Source: Cryphonectria parasitica EP155
Taxonomy: Eukaryota > Ascomycota > Sordariomycetes > Diaporthales > Cryphonectriaceae
Assembly: GCF_011745365.1 (NCBI RefSeq)
Contig: NW_024468915.1
Coordinates: forward strand, 2,334,653 to 2,398,652
Direction: 5' to 3'
DNA length: 64,000 nt
In this document: one piece after another, positions 1 through 12,991 of the stretch
Layout: every line of letters begins with the position of its first letter
Numbering within the stretch: position 1 is the first letter of the stretch
Notes under the pieces: generated by a model
Told to the model about the DNA's origin: nothing
Database searches by the model: none
The model's input: the letters and a program-made list of their open reading frames with translations, nothing else
Translations under genes and position numbers: made by a program

Positions 1-432
1 CTGCCTCTACTAGACCATATTTGTGATATGAAGCCAGACTCGCAAAGCGTATACATTCATGGAACTCGTGTTGCTTGTCCATGCGATGGCCGCTCCTTCG
101 GAACTTTGTCATTTCGTGCGGCGTATATAAATACATCTCTTGCGCTGATTTTTCTTGGCGAGCCGTGATGGCTTCATGCTCTCGACGTGGTATTCGGTCT
201 CTGTTCCACATGGGAAGCCCTGGCACGGCACAGCCCGCTCGGTGTCGCACAGCTGACACCATCTAATGCATACCATCAAAAGTATTTGTTGAGTAAGGAC
301 CCATGCGACTGTAGCATCAAGGAATCTTGGTCCATTCCACGTTTGCAGAACCGAAGTGTAATTTTCAGGTATTTCTCCTTTGAAGATTGTTTTGTATTGT
401 ATCCAAATTCTTAATTCAGTATATTACACCAC
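1..432. other. Intergenic, left edge
   Basis: No convincing gene is visible. Short open frames exist but show no family resemblance and no fungal start or splice structure. The right end is probably the 3' untranslated region of the permease that ends at 433. Confidence 0.5.
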
Positions 433-2061
433 TCATTTACTGGTGGTATCTTCTTGCTTCCCATTCATTTTCTCCTGCGGCCTCTCCTCATCCACCGACT
501 GACCGCTCACGATATCCTCCATCCCATCCTTCAACACGGGCGGCCCAGAAAAGTTCTTCCTGCCCCACGCAAAGTACCACCCCAGACTGATGAGCGCAAA
601 GCCGGCAAAGACCACACTGGCATAATTCATGGTCGAGCTGTCGAGCCCCGTCAGGTTGGTGGGCATGCAGAACAGGAAGATGGACAAGACAATCCAGAGC
701 AGCGTGGTGATGTTGATGGCCATGCCGAACTTGCCGAGAGAGAAGGAGGCGTGCTTGAGCTGCTTGCGGCCCTGGACCACGGACACGAGGATGGGTAGAC
801 CGTAGGAGGTGGCCAGGCAGATGGTGGCCACACTCGTAAAGCTGCTGAAGGCGGCCGAGGAGCCGAAGTAGATGAGGCCGAGCAGGCAGTCGACGACGGT
901 TGACAAGGTCAGCGCCCAGAAGGGAATCTCGAACCGGTCGCTAACCTTGGCCCAGACTTTCGAGGCAGGGATGGCGCCGTCGCGGGCAAAAGCGTAGGTG
1001 CACCTGCTGGATGCAGTCAGGGCGCCCACGCCAGCAAAGAGCCAAATTCCGAGGACAAGGAAAAGCAGGCCAAAGCCACCGCCTGCACTCCCTGTTGCTG
1101 TCTTGAACACAAGACCGATGGGCTGTCCGTTGGCAACATCCAGCAGCGTCTGCACGTCGGGGAGCACAAACAGGACAGGAATGAGATACACCAGCCCTGT
1201 GATGCCTGCCGCCACGACGGAGAGCACGATGGCCTTGGGCACCTCGCGCTCTGGGTTCTGGACCTCCTCGCACATGGAAGCCACCATGCCGTAGCCCGTC
1301 AGGACATATGCCGGCTGCAGCAGGCCGACAAAGAAACTCCACCCCCACGGCCAGCCAGATGCAGACGCGTCGTAGTGCGCAAAGACGAACTCGCCACTCC
1401 TCTTGGTGGGAGACATGACCAGCAGGACGATGAGGAAGATGACGATGGAGGCGCCTGTCCAGTAGATGCACATGGTGTTGATCTGGTCGAGGTATTTAGA
1501 GCAAAAGACGTTGATGAGGTAGCACACCAGCATGCAGGCCCAGAACATCAGGATGGTCTGCCACTCGTTGGCGACAAAGTCCTCGTCCCAGAGCGAGATG
1601 GCGCTGAGGATCAGCTGGGCCCCGCCAAAGTTGATGGACAGCGTCACGGTCCAGTTGCCCACCAGCGTCAGCCACCCAGTGATCCAGCTGGCGATGGGCG
1701 CCCATTCAGGGTTCGACAGCAGCGCGCTCCAGTAGTACACGCCACCAGCGGTCGGGTAGACGGAGCAGATCTCGGCCAGCGAGGCGGCGATGGCGACAGA
1801 GAGGAGGGACAGGAGAACCCACCCCCAGAGGATGGTCACGCTCTGGCCGTTGGAGAGGGTGATGTAGAAGGTGGTGCTAAGGCCGTACGGGACCGCCATA
1901 ATGGCAAATGAGAGACCCAGCACCGACAGCATGCTCAAGCTGCGCGGAAGCTCGGACTTGTAACCCATCTTGGCGAGCGCATTGTCTGCTGCTGCTGCTG
2001 CGGCGCCTGCGCCTGCGGGTGTGCCTCGACCGACACTGGCGATGGAATCTGCGCTCCCCAT
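433..2061 (-). CDS. APC-family amine/choline/GABA permease
   Basis: Single-exon gene of 542 residues. It is a hydrophobic protein with about twelve predicted membrane spans, typical of the fungal amino acid/choline transporter branch of the APC superfamily (Hnm1, Uga4 and GABA-permease relatives, which import choline, GABA or other amines with protons). The first span starts near residue 45. The segment SLAEICSVYPTAGG near residues 120-130 is a strong APC signature, and the loop with EEVQNPEREVPKAI near residues 280-295 is the usual conserved cytoplasmic loop. I chose the start at 2061 (MGSADS) because the open frame upstream of it has no family character and the family normally begins with a short polar Ser/Ala/Gly-rich tail. 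The substrate cannot be told from sequence. It stands alone, with more than 3 kb before the next gene. Confidence 0.9.
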   Translation of the reverse strand: MGSADSIASVGRGTPAGAGAAAAAADNALAKMGYKSELPRSLSMLSVLGLSFAIMAVPYGLSTTFYITLSNGQSVTILWGWVLLSLLSVAIAASLAEICSVYPTAGGVYYWSALLSNPEWAPIASWITGWLTLVGNWTVTLSINFGGAQLILSAISLWDEDFVANEWQTILMFWACMLVCYLINVFCSKYLDQINTMCIYWTGASIVIFLIVLLVMSPTKRSGEFVFAHYDASASGWPWGWSFFVGLLQPAYVLTGYGMVASMCEEVQNPEREVPKAIVLSVVAAGITGLVYLIPVLFVLPDVQTLLDVANGQPIGLVFKTATGSAGGGFGLLFLVLGIWLFAGVGALTASSRCTYAFARDGAIPASKVWAKVSDRFEIPFWALTLSTVVDCLLGLIYFGSSAAFSSFTSVATICLATSYGLPILVSVVQGRKQLKHASFSLGKFGMAINITTLLWIVLSIFLFCMPTNLTGLDSSTMNYASVVFAGFALISLGWYFAWGRKNFSGPPVLKDGMEDIVSGQSVDEERPQEKMNGKQEDTTSK

Positions 2062-5000
2062 ATTGTATAGGGGCCTCCTCGGATGATCACGGAATGATGA
2101 CGAGGTTTCTTGAAGGGGGAATGAGGGTGACACTGGCTGGGCTCCACAAGGGGGCAAGAAAAAAAACCGAGGAGCACCCGCAGAAAGGAGGTATGTAGTA
2201 GTAGAGAGAACGGGATGGAAGGGAAAGTAAGAGCGGCGGATGCAGAATACTCATACAACAGCGCTGCCTGTCAGTCTTATGATGAGAAGGTTCGCTTTCA
2301 ATCTGGATTCACTCGCAGACTGAACAAAGATAGGAATTGCCAAGAATGGGTAACAGATTCAGGTAATTAAGACTTGACTTTGCGCCGAGGTGACGGCGAT
2401 CGATCGGATGCGAATTTCTCATAGCGAATTCAATTACTCAATCCCCCAGGTTGGCCAAGATCCACCATGGGGAGAAAACCCCACCAACATGAAAAAAGAC
2501 ATGGCGAGTCAGCACATTATGGACTTTCCTGGTGCGTCCGAGCGAAGAAAGGGCCTTGGAGCTCTCCTCGAACCACATTAAATAGCAATATCTCTCGCCC
2601 ACTGACGATCCGGCATGCTCAAGCTGTGCTCGTGTCGTCGTTGATGATTGACCCGCTATAACTTCTGATAGGACCGACAAAATAATTACCCTTTGATATA
2701 GCCTTTGTGTATAAGAGGCATTTGCAAAAACGACGTCAGAGGGGGAAAACACTGTAGTAAGCAAAATACTTGCTCTCCACACATCAAGTTAGACTTTACT
2801 CCCTCCTGAGCCGCTTCCTGAGCCGCATTCTGCTTGGTCAGAAAGGAGACAGTCTAGACCGCATACAACATAGTACCATAGTCATTGTCATCGTTAATAG
2901 CCCTTAATAACGTGGTGTAAAATTGGAGCCTGATTCTAAGTTTTGACATCCGAATCAGCGTAGTGTGATTAGATAAATGTATAGGGTGGCGAAACACCAA
3001 GACACTAGGACCTGCTCTGGGGGCACAACGCGAATGCATTGAAAGCGATTCTTCTGGCGTCCGAGATGGCATTATACCGGACATCCACTTCGACAAGGTG
3101 AGTGATCTCCAATCAACCCCATTATCGAGACCTTCCGTTGCATTGTAAACCGTGCTTCACCTGCACAATGGTATCAAAAAGAAAATTGAAAAAGTATTCT
3201 GTTCTGTGTTACTGCTCCCAAAACCGCTTCTCAGTAAGAAATCATGTGCACGAATTAGAGTCCAAGGAAAGTCACAGCCAGAGAGAAAAGTGGCCGATCC
3301 TGTAGGCTTGAAGATAAACCCTTGCTAAACTTCTCATTTGAGTTTGCTGTTGTTGTGAGGAGACCTGCGTTTGTTACGTGCAGTGCCGGCATTGAGGTCT
3401 CCTTCGCCGATCACAGACCCCACTTGGGACATATATTAATACGAGACAAAGATATTGCAGCTCATATAAGCGCACTTTGGAAGTTCATGATCTTTTTCTC
3501 TTTCCAAGTTTTTTCACGAAAAAAAAACGAAGAGTAACGATAGCAGATAGGTGGGGTCTGTTGAAGGTCGTCGTACATTTGCATCACTTGGAACAGGGTA
3601 GAAGTGTTTTTTTGGGTGCCAGACTTCGATAAAAACATACTCTCCATAAGACATGCAAATCATTCACGCGCCCAAGACGGCGCTTTAGGCCAAGGAAAAT
3701 GAGTTCATTAGCTGCCAATGACCGGGACAGGCGGTGCTGGCCTTTCCAATGATGGTGGCCCCAATATTGATAAGCAGACCAGAATTATGGTTTGGTATGT
3801 GGAGAATAGACGCGAGGAATACAGGCCCATCAAGGATGGCCAAGATCCGATCAAGTTTTCTCTATCGTGGTTCGTTCTCTACCAGGTGTGAGAGAAAGAA
3901 AGAAAAAGAGGCTATAAATTTGGCACGTGGTTTATAAAATGACTTGGCTTTGAACATTCCTCTGCCGATCGAGATACACGACTTTCGAGGAAATCTTTTT
4001 CTCCCAGGAAATACTTGCTACGTATCGTGGGTGACGGTTTCATATGGTGAGATAAGCGAGGCATTGTTCGAGGGTCAGCACAAACTACAACAGCTTCGAG
4101 AGGACTAGGGTTACAGAACTTGATTTTCAGGCTGCGGATCCTGCAGCGTCGCAGCAGACAACAGTGAAAGAAAGGGCGACTAATTAGTCACGTTTGGGTT
4201 TGAAATGATCCTCTGACTATGCTTCAATTATTTCACTTTTTGCTGCCTGTCATAGAAGACATGTTGTTCACTGCAAACCAGACGAAATGAAGGAGTTGGC
4301 CTTGAATAGGCGGGATCCCATACACAGTCCTCATAATTTGACGAAAGCCCGAGATTTGGCACAACTCAACTGACCGGAGTATCTGATCCAAGGACTCAAT
4401 TGACAGGCAGGCGCGCACTAGGAGATGAAGTGTCAGGCTAGGGCTGCCGTCCTAGGTGCATCTTTACTATCTTGGAAAAGGATTTAGCTCAAGCAGAGAG
4501 AGAATCAGAGTTGTAGTGAATGGATTGAGGCAACCGAATGAGATCTGCCTGAGCGTCGATGAAAAGGCTGTGTATGTCACGGGCATGCATTGACCCCATC
4601 ACGAGGATGGGATGACCGATCTGATACGGGTCCAGTCAATGTGAGTTGCTTATCTCATCAGAGGCTGATTCGTAACACGCGGCTGATCAACCTGTCAGAT
4701 ATGCCTTTGACATCACATACTACTCTAGTGGGCCCTTCCTAGCCAACAGATGGCTATTCGCGTTCGGTGTCGTGAGTCGTCCCGGTGGTATTGAGTAAGA
4801 TGTCAGGGCAACGTGAACAGTGCATGCGGTGATGTAACAAATCTACGGTCGCCTGGAGGTGGTCATCTGAGAAGTCTCATCAAGGGGTTTGCTACCAAAT
4901 CTTTTGTTTCTAGGAAATGCATCCTCAACAAACATAGGCTTCTGAAGGCTCATTTGGTCGCTGTGGCAAAGGGCACGGTGTTCGTGCCCAGTACATAGTC

Positions 5001-5710
5001 TTTCGGAAACTCGGATGGCATCTTTTACATTGATATTTTCAACTCTCTTTTACATATATTTTTCCCTTGAAAGCCTGCTCAAACCTATCGATTCGCACAG
5101 CAAGGGTGAGTCCGTTGATCTTCGTTTTGGGGATCCGTTGGTCGGAGTGATGTGATCTTGAAGTTGGCCCTGAATGGACTCCATACGATAATCTCATCAG
5201 ATCGATACTTGGGAGGCGTGGGAGAATAGACCCACGGACTCATTTTTTGCCTTTGTTTTTTGAGCCTAACTTGGTTCCTTTCTTCCTTCTGCCATTATTG
5301 CTTCCTCGTTGGCTGGAGAGGAAGGAGGTACCTCACATGGAAGGCACGTCCCAGAATTGATACTTCTACGCCCCGAACACGCACTAGGAGAGATAGGGAA
5401 GGGGCGAGACACTTGACCATATTACTTCCCTTCATACTTTATTGGCCACAACGGAAGTATCCTGCTTCGCTGGTCTTCTCTGTCCACCCTTAATATTACA
5501 AGCTTCTGTGGGCTCTCCTTTGGTCGAAGTGACGCCATTGGCCCTCCAGGAAATCGTGTCCACATATCCACGACTCCTCTTGTTTCTTATATCTATCATC
5601 ATTATCACGCGCCAAACCAATATCAAACCCTCCCTTTCCGTGTAGTTGCCTGAGGATCGACCGTGTCATCTTGATTTCCGAGGCCAGCTTAAACCGCACG
5701 CACCTTGACC
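2062..5710. other. Long intergenic region without a recognised gene
   Basis: About 3.6 kb between two divergently transcribed genes. Only short open frames are present (up to about 114 codons), with no recognisable domains. It presumably contains the promoter of the permease on its left and the promoter and leader of the large nuclear protein on its right. The last 250 bases before 5711 are pyrimidine-rich, as fungal leaders often are. I found no tRNA, transposase or terminal repeats. Confidence 0.45.
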
Positions 5711-8700
5711 ATGGGCCTCGAAGTCAACGAAGACGGCGACTTCATTCGCAAGCCCTCAACCTCGCCTGCTAAAAAGACCAACGCCACTCCAGTCTCGGCC
5801 CATTTTGGTTCCCCTGATCTTGCCGTGGATCCTTGGACCAGCGTTCAGCCCCAGCCTGTTGGTGACTCCAGTGCTATCAAGCAGAATCACACGCGACGTC
5901 GCCACGCCCACCAAAAAGCAAAGCCAACTTTCTTCGACTCAGAGGATGCTCGAAAGTTGAACGGCGACAAGGCCGTTGCACACCCCCCCACGACACTCAA
6001 ACGAAAGCCATCCACCATCCGTTCACGACTTAGGAAGAAGCCTAAAGTTTCCTACTTCCCCTCGGATGACACCAATGCTCTAAATGACGACGAGGAGGCT
6101 ATCTCGCCAAGTCCGCGTCACGAACAGCCCACGAACTCAGATACCCACCATGGCCAGTATCGTGATGCAGTGCTGGACTCGAGTCCCGTGAAGAGTCGTC
6201 ACCAAGAAAGACGTGAGCAGTCTCCACCCTCCTCAAGCTGCAAGCTGCGCGACATCGCTCGTTCTCCGATTCTCCAAGATGGCCAGGGCCTCGCGAACGA
6301 CGATGACCAAGACTCGCCAACGCCGAAAGCCAAGACTACAATCTCCACTCGTCTTACAAAACGAAAATTCGGAAATTCTTCTCATATCCCCGAGCATCCC
6401 ATGAAGAATAGCATCTTGCAGATGTCATCTACGAGTGCTTTCTTCAGACAGCTGGGGGAGCCAGCGGGCGCGGACGCGCGCCTCGAAGCTGAGGAGGAAG
6501 GTCCTGGCGAGCTTGTACAACTCTCGCAGCACATCAAGCCGCGGTCTGTCGCCAAGTCATCTTTTAGGAGAGAAAACAGCAATAATATCGCGAATGAGGG
6601 CAACAACAAGAAGAAGCGCACATTGAGTTTTCTCTCTGTGGCCGCTTCCGTTGATATGGAGCCGGATCGATCTCCACGACAAGAGAAAATCTATCGCTCC
6701 ATGAGAGGTTACTCCTTGCTAGGTGAGGAAAAGAAGGACCAAAGGCAGACTAGTGCTCGACGAGACAAGTTGGCTGCAAGACACAAGAAGAAAGTTAAGA
6801 TCTCTGCTCTCGAGCTTCAAGAAGATGGGATCGACAAAGGCAGCACCAATGATCCATTTGACATCGCCAATGTGGCTTCGTCAAGTGGTGCATCTCCCAC
6901 AGCGCCTGAGTCTAAGGCAAAGACTGCTTTGAGGAAGCAACTCTTGGAAAAGCAGCCCTCCGTCGAACACCCTGTTCAAGCTCCCCGGCGCATAAAGGTT
7001 GCAACAAAGACCCACAAGCGAGCCAAACCAACACTTGTGCCTCTCCTAGATTCCCAACCCACTCCTGACAGCAAAGAGAGCCATGCGAAGAGCCCGTTTG
7101 AGTCCGACGACCCGAGTACGCGGACAGCGGCTGACAAGTCTACTGACACTGCACCAGTCCAGCCAATTCAAGAACCCATGATTACGATGGCAGACCAAAA
7201 CGCGATTGAGATCTCTTCAGGTTCAAGCCAGTATGGGTCAGAGGTTTTTGATATGTCGTACAATGATGCCGAGGATGAAGACTACGTTGAGGAGCGACTG
7301 CATCCCCAAACAACCAAGGCTGCCACAAAGCCACGTCAGGTCAAGAGCGCCGAGGCCAAGACTGAGAATCATGAGAACGAGGGAACGACGACTTCTAACA
7401 AGAACAGCCACATGGACGCACCCGCAACGAAGGCCACCGAGGCCATCTTCAGTCATCCCTTCCTCATCTCCGACCAAGAACACGAGTACCAAGTCAAGAC
7501 TAAGGAATGCGTTCCTACTTCTCAATACGATCGAACCGAGCACGTGGAAAGGGGCCATCGGCACAGCGTGGCTAGAGAGCTAAGAGCCACGCCACCAAAG
7601 GACAAATATGCTATCAGTACTGTCGATGCAACACCGACCAAGATCAAGCAGGTGAAGCCTGTTGGTGAACATCCTGGCAGTGTCCAAGATGAGGTTGTTA
7701 ACAGCACGAAGCACAATTTGAAAGTGCCAGTCGGGATGGGAACAAGAAGACAAGCTGGGACTGCGATGTCCGCCAAAATTCACACCGTTCTTGACGATGT
7801 TCAGGATCCTCATCAAGTAATTGAGTTCAAAGCTGTGGAGAAGGAAGGACACAGCCCTACTCTATTTGCCATTGGGGGGTCGAAGGCCGACGCAGGCCCA
7901 CGGTGTGATGTGCCACTTAATCATCAGCCCGCAAAGGTTTTGTCATTCGCCACGAGCCCAGATCTGCATGATTTACCGTTGAAGTCCCCCCAGACGGATA
8001 TCATGCAACCAGCGCCAATGTCATCTGAGGCCAAAGGGCATGGGCACCATCCTGTCGTTGACGATCCTGACGCATCTTCAATTCCTGACAGTCTTGAACA
8101 GGCTGACGACGCGGAAAACATGGCCCTTCATGATCAGCCCTTGGAATCTACCCCAATCGCTGCTGTCTTGAAGCAGGCATCAGGAATTGGCCGTGCTGGT
8201 ATAAAAAGACCATCATTAGGAGGAAGGAATGAGCCACAGGACCCCGATACGCAACATACATACGACCGCGTAAGCGGTGACAAGGAAGAATCGAAGCGGC
8301 CTCGAATTGATGGGGCACCAACGAGGGGCCTGCTATCTCTGGCAATGCCCCACGCCAGAAATTCACGCTCCTTACCTACAGACGTCCATGTTATTGATGA
8401 TGTTCCCGCTTCTCCCGACGTGCATGAGCATCCGAGTATCGACTATACCGTGGTGAAGCGCCTAAGAGGCCTGAAAGCAGGTCAACATGCCGCTATGAGG
8501 GATGATCTCACGTTTATGAGCCATGCTGCAGAGTCAGCAATCGAGCCAGTCAAATTGCAGCAGGCGCATCCACACCCCGTTGGCGCTTCGAGGGGATATC
8601 TCGGACAGACTTCCGCGAAGCGAATCCAGACGGTGCATCCTAGCTATTCAGGCAAACGCCACAATGCGAACGAGCACCAGTCTGCCAACTTTGGTAGGTG

Positions 8701-9132
8701 GAACGAGAACCTTGCCGACCGCCGGCAACAAATGAAGTTCAACCAGGGAGAGAAGTATTCGGGCCAGTTAAGCGATCGTTCTGAGACCCTTGAGGATGTC
8801 ATGCATCGTATCGTCAAGGTAAGCATGGCCACTTGTAATATGCACCTCATCTCAGATGGTAGCTCACAATTGACCAGGGTGTTCTGCGAGAGCTGAGGGC
8901 GAGAGAGGATCCGATACAGGATGTGGTTGAAAACTACCGGGTAGATGGCAGCAAGGTTGTGCGGAGCATTTCCAAAACGCATGAAGACGAGAGACGACGG
9001 CTCTTTCAACAGTTTGAAAAGAGTAGGCTGGACTATATCGACGCGTGCGAAAAGGTGCGGAACCATGTCGTATCCCTTGCGACTCACCTGCAAGCTGTCG
9101 ATCCTGGCAAGACCATGGCGCATCGTTTTTGA
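5711..9132 (+). CDS. Large disordered, probably nuclear protein with conserved-looking helical C-terminus
   Basis: Two exons, 5711-8818 and 8878-9132, joined over a 59-bp GTAAGC...CAG intron in phase 0, giving 1,120 residues. I do not recognise a family. Residues 1 to about 1000 are rich in Ser, Pro, Lys, Arg, Asp and Glu and look disordered. Several basic clusters, such as RKKPK and KRKP, could be nuclear localisation signals. An acidic/Ser segment with IEISSGSS near residue 496 resembles a SUMO-interacting motif followed by acidic residues. The last 100 or so residues, half of them in exon 2, change character: they are rich in charged heptad-like sequence and should form long helices or a coiled coil. 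This suggests a scaffold whose C-terminus is the folded part. Without the splice the frame stops at 8896 and most of the helical region is lost. The upstream ATG at 5705 is two codons away and is possible. Confidence 0.8.
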
Positions 9133-11421
9133 TATCAGGACGGCTTTCGTGTCCCATGAAACTAGCAGGTGTTTCCGTCGCGAGATGTCCTAATTTACCC
9201 AAAATCTGGGCACTGGTGAAGCAGGGGGGCACCTCGGTCAAGCGCCGCCTTCTATCGATGACAGCTGTGGTATCAACAAGGACTTTGCAGACGCAGCCTC
9301 GATTTTGAACCCAAATTTTTGAACCGCTTGAGGTGCGATTGTGATGATGGTATCATGTATACATTCTAATGGGCAATTTCTCGTTGCAAGTCATAGCTTT
9401 CTTCATTCACGATTACAGACAAAATGGATGGCTGTGATCGACCCACGCCCTTGAGGCCCAATTTGCGGGCTGTCCTTGATCGCTTTCCGTGACTCCTATG
9501 ATCAGGCTTGATGTATGTCAGCTGCCTGAATCACGAGGGATTCCGCAACACTAGCTTTCACCAGGCTGCCCGCAACGGTGAGCTGGGTCCATTATTGGTG
9601 ACCGCATTAATGGTCGCGAGGAGTCATAGCTGGGTGGACAGTAGGAAGTGCCTATGTAGACGCTGACGCCATCTCCACGGTGGCCATCCTGTCACCAATC
9701 GAGACTAGAACTGTGCAGTCATTGAGGTTTAAGCCTCAAACAGGGATATTAGAGGCCAGATGGGACGTGGCGGTGCATGGCTTATCTTTTTATTTTATTT
9801 TTATTCTAACAAGATTCTCAGGTAACGGTCAACTGGGGGCGGGCTCGAGCGTTGGGCGCCCCGCAGTGCTGCTATTGTTCTGCCAAGCTGACTGGGCTCT
9901 TGGGCTCTGGAGCCAAAACAGGCCCTACTAACTCTACTCTAGTACTTATAGCTTGATGGTGGTTCGTCATCCTTTCTTTGGCCTTGGAGGGGTTCTAGGT
10001 ACCATAGTACAGTAAGTGCTCCCCCAGGCGCTACGTCACTGAAGCCAGCGGTCAGTCTACTACAGTGCTCCTGAGCGAAGAAGAGGTTTGGGGAGGGGAT
10101 CTGGGAGAATGGGGAGGGAGGAGACAAGGGGGTTCTGTAACAGACGCGGAAGAAGTTATTGATGAGAAAAACCACAATAAGAGCCATAGTGAATGTATTA
10201 TACTGCCCAAAAAGTAGGGTGTTGTACTACTGATTCTACTGTGTTGTATTGTTTTTTCTTCTGTGCTATTCTCCACTCCCTCTATTGTTCTCTATTGAAG
10301 CCCATTTTCGGAGTGTTGTTGTTTTCCAGATTGCGCATCCCTGTCAGTGGTCCGGTACGTACTCACACAGCCAGTTTACGACGGGTACCAGTGCACTTGG
10401 GCCGTGATCTTCTCCCATTTCCATGAGCACCCCGCATTTTCGGTACAGTCCCAAGTATCTCTCAGCGCTGCTTTCGCTGCGGACAGACCAAAACTTTCCA
10501 GTCGCAGCACCAAGACAGTCTTGACTACGATATCACCTCTTCCTGCTATTGAACGTTTGAGGGGTTCTCCCTTTTTTGTTTTTTCCCTTCCAAAAACCGC
10601 TTTCTATCCCTTTCCAACACGGCAGGGCAGCATTCCTGCTGGTAGCCTGATTTGCGCGGGACGGGATCATTGCATCTGCACCTGGGTTCCATTGCCGTTC
10701 ATACTTTTCTACCGCGTCGCATCTTAATCGGACAGACCTGTCGATCTACCCTGAATCAAAATACCCTAAGAGGAGAGGGGGAGAAAAAAAAGGAAAGGGA
10801 AAAGCAGAGAGGAAAGAAAGAAAAGAAACGGCGGCTCGGCTCGGTCATTACAGGCATAGTCACAAAGGCTGGTTAGCCTTGCTTTGGCGTACAGATCCAG
10901 TAGTACACACCCACTACTTTTGCTCGCGATCGCCTCTCCACCAGTGGGCCCCACCCGCTGCGGAACACCATCGTCGTCTTCACGCAAAGCCCCCTTGCGG
11001 AAAGCCGGCACGCCCAGCCTTCACAGCAACAGCTCTTGACATTGTCACCTCCACCTTAACAGCACGGCCAGTCAACCTGGTCCCTGTTCCTGATCACGAC
11101 CTCGATATTCTGTCTCGTGTCATTCGCGAGCCTCAGACGAGAGGCGGTTCTTGACTCCCTTTGGGCCAGACCACACCCCTCCCCCCATTTGACGACTTGG
11201 TCTCGTAACCAGGAAGAAACCGACGACACGGCCGCACCCCTCCCACGTCACCTCCTCGAGTCGACTGCGTTCACGTCCTACCACTACCCTCAAGCATACC
11301 CACGTTTACAATTACACACACGCACAACAAACAAACACAAACAAACAAACCTAACCGCCATCGCCGAACCGAGACACAGGAAAAAGAAAAAGAGGAAGAA
11401 AAAAAAAAAAAAAAGGTCAAG
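9133..11421. other. Intergenic region and probable long leader of the deneddylase gene
   Basis: About 2.3 kb with no convincing gene. The stretch from about 10200 to 11420 is pyrimidine-rich, then CAAACAAA-like and finally A-rich, and looks like a fungal promoter plus a long 5' leader with small upstream frames. A purine-rich block lies near 10765-10840. An A-rich run of about 35 bases (11380-11414) ends just before the start codon at 11422. Confidence 0.4.
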
Positions 11422-12991
11422 ATGCCGTTCAGAGATAGAGTTGCTCGTCGGTTTGGCGAAACTGTAAGCGCTTCAAAGTTCGGTTCTGCTTCAGGTTTCG
11501 ATTTCGCTCCGGAGCAGGTCTCTGGAGCATGCGCTCTGTATTCTGCTCAAGTTCTATCTCCTTACGTCTGCAATTCTGGGACCGACTGCTTTGTCGCCGT
11601 CGGCAACGCCTGTAACCCAGAGGCTTCTTGTACCAGCCGGGTCGTCAAGGCGGAGAAGTTCGGGCGCAAGGCTCTTGGACCTCAGTACCGAGGAACCAGC
11701 AAGATCAACAAGAACAAGAAGCCCACCAAGAAACCCCGTCAGCAGAGGCCCAAGGGCACCAGCAGCCGCCGGACCTCAAGTTCTACCGGCTCCTCCTTCT
11801 CTTCTCCTACCACCCGCTCCACCTGTTCTTCCACGCGTTCCACGCGATCCACTCCACGCTCCAGCGTCTCTTCCCCATCTAGCGATGATGCTTTCATCGA
11901 TGACGACGATGTCTTCAGTCGCCCTCGCCGTTTCGGCACAAGGACCACCAGATCCACCTCAAGAATGGCATATACTAATAATGTCAACGGCATACAGCTC
12001 TCGCCCACCTCGCCCTACCTCTCATGTGAGCATTCGCCACCCTATGTCCCGTGCCACCACACTCTGCTGACCTGCGTCCTACAGATCACGACGTCTGCCG
12101 TATGCGATTTCTTCCAAACAACACTCCTCCGTGCTCCCCGACCGCCGCTGACATGTGACAGTTACCTTCGAGGACATCAAGGCGCTGAGGAATGACTGGC
12201 TGACGGACAATGTGCGTTCACAACACAAACAAAACATCAAGATACTCATGGACACCTTCGTCCAGTATGGTGACATGCTGACAATTCTTCAACGTAGAAC
12301 ATAGCATTCTGGGAGGAGTTCGTTATTTTCATCCGAACCCTATTAAAATAGGTCTTGACCCTTCTCGGCTGACGAACCTCTCTTTCCTACTCACAGGTGG
12401 CTCGAGCGGGAGATCCTTCCCAAGTATCCCCAGGCCCGCATCTGCCTCCTCCGCCCGTCCATGACCTACCTCCTGATGCGCGAGCAAGACCCTCGGCAGC
12501 TCCGCCCCGTCCTCCCCGACATGTCTAAGGTGACACATATCTTCCTGCCCATCAATGATGCCGCATCTCGCACGCAACCTGACGGCTCGCACTGGTCGTT
12601 GCTCCTGGTTAGCAAGATCGATGGCGTCGCGTTCCACTACGACTCCCTAGGCGGGGCCAACAACATAGAGGGCGAGCGCGGCACGCAGCAGTTGTCCAAG
12701 CTCCTGGGCATGCCGCTGCGATACCAGTCCATCAGCGACTGTCCCCAGCAGGAGAATGGCAACGACTGTGGTGTCTTCGTCTGCATCCTCATGCGCCACC
12801 TGCTTGTCAAGCGGCTCCTCAACGCTAACGCCCGCGAGAAGGTCAGCATGAGCATGAGCAACAAGATGATCGATGCCAACGGCGCACGTAAGGAGATGAC
12901 CAAGATCATCGAGAGTCTGCGCAAGGAGGGCGAGAGACGACGGAGCGCCAGCCCCTTCGCTAAAAACGAGGGCGCCCCGCGGATCGACTAG
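11422..12991 (+). CDS. NEDP1/SENP8-like deneddylase (Ulp1-family C48 peptidase)
   Basis: Cysteine protease of the Ulp1 fold, closest in layout to NEDD8-specific NEDP1/SENP8, which matures NEDD8/RUB1 or removes it from non-cullin substrates. Predicted exons: 11422-12025, 12085-12099, 12162-12211, 12298-12317 and 12397-12991, giving 427 residues. The triad is visible: His295 in SHWSLL, Asp312 in HYDSL and Cys354 in NDCGVF, with the oxyanion Gln just before it. The His-to-Asp spacing of 17 matches NEDP1. The catalytic domain begins near residue 195, and the microexons are needed to keep it continuous (YLSYHDV, then LTFEDIK, then NIAFWEEW). Residues 1-195 are an added low-complexity Ser/Thr/Arg-rich extension with an acidic DDDD patch, absent from the roughly 210-residue animal enzyme. 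A 54-bp in-frame GTAAGC...CAG stretch (11464-11517) could be an extra intron. Sure of the family, less sure of the N-terminus. Confidence 0.88.

Noticed and set aside
10347..10727. 126-codon frame upstream of the deneddylase
   Set aside because: Pyrimidine-rich leader composition and no domain; more likely promoter/leader sequence.
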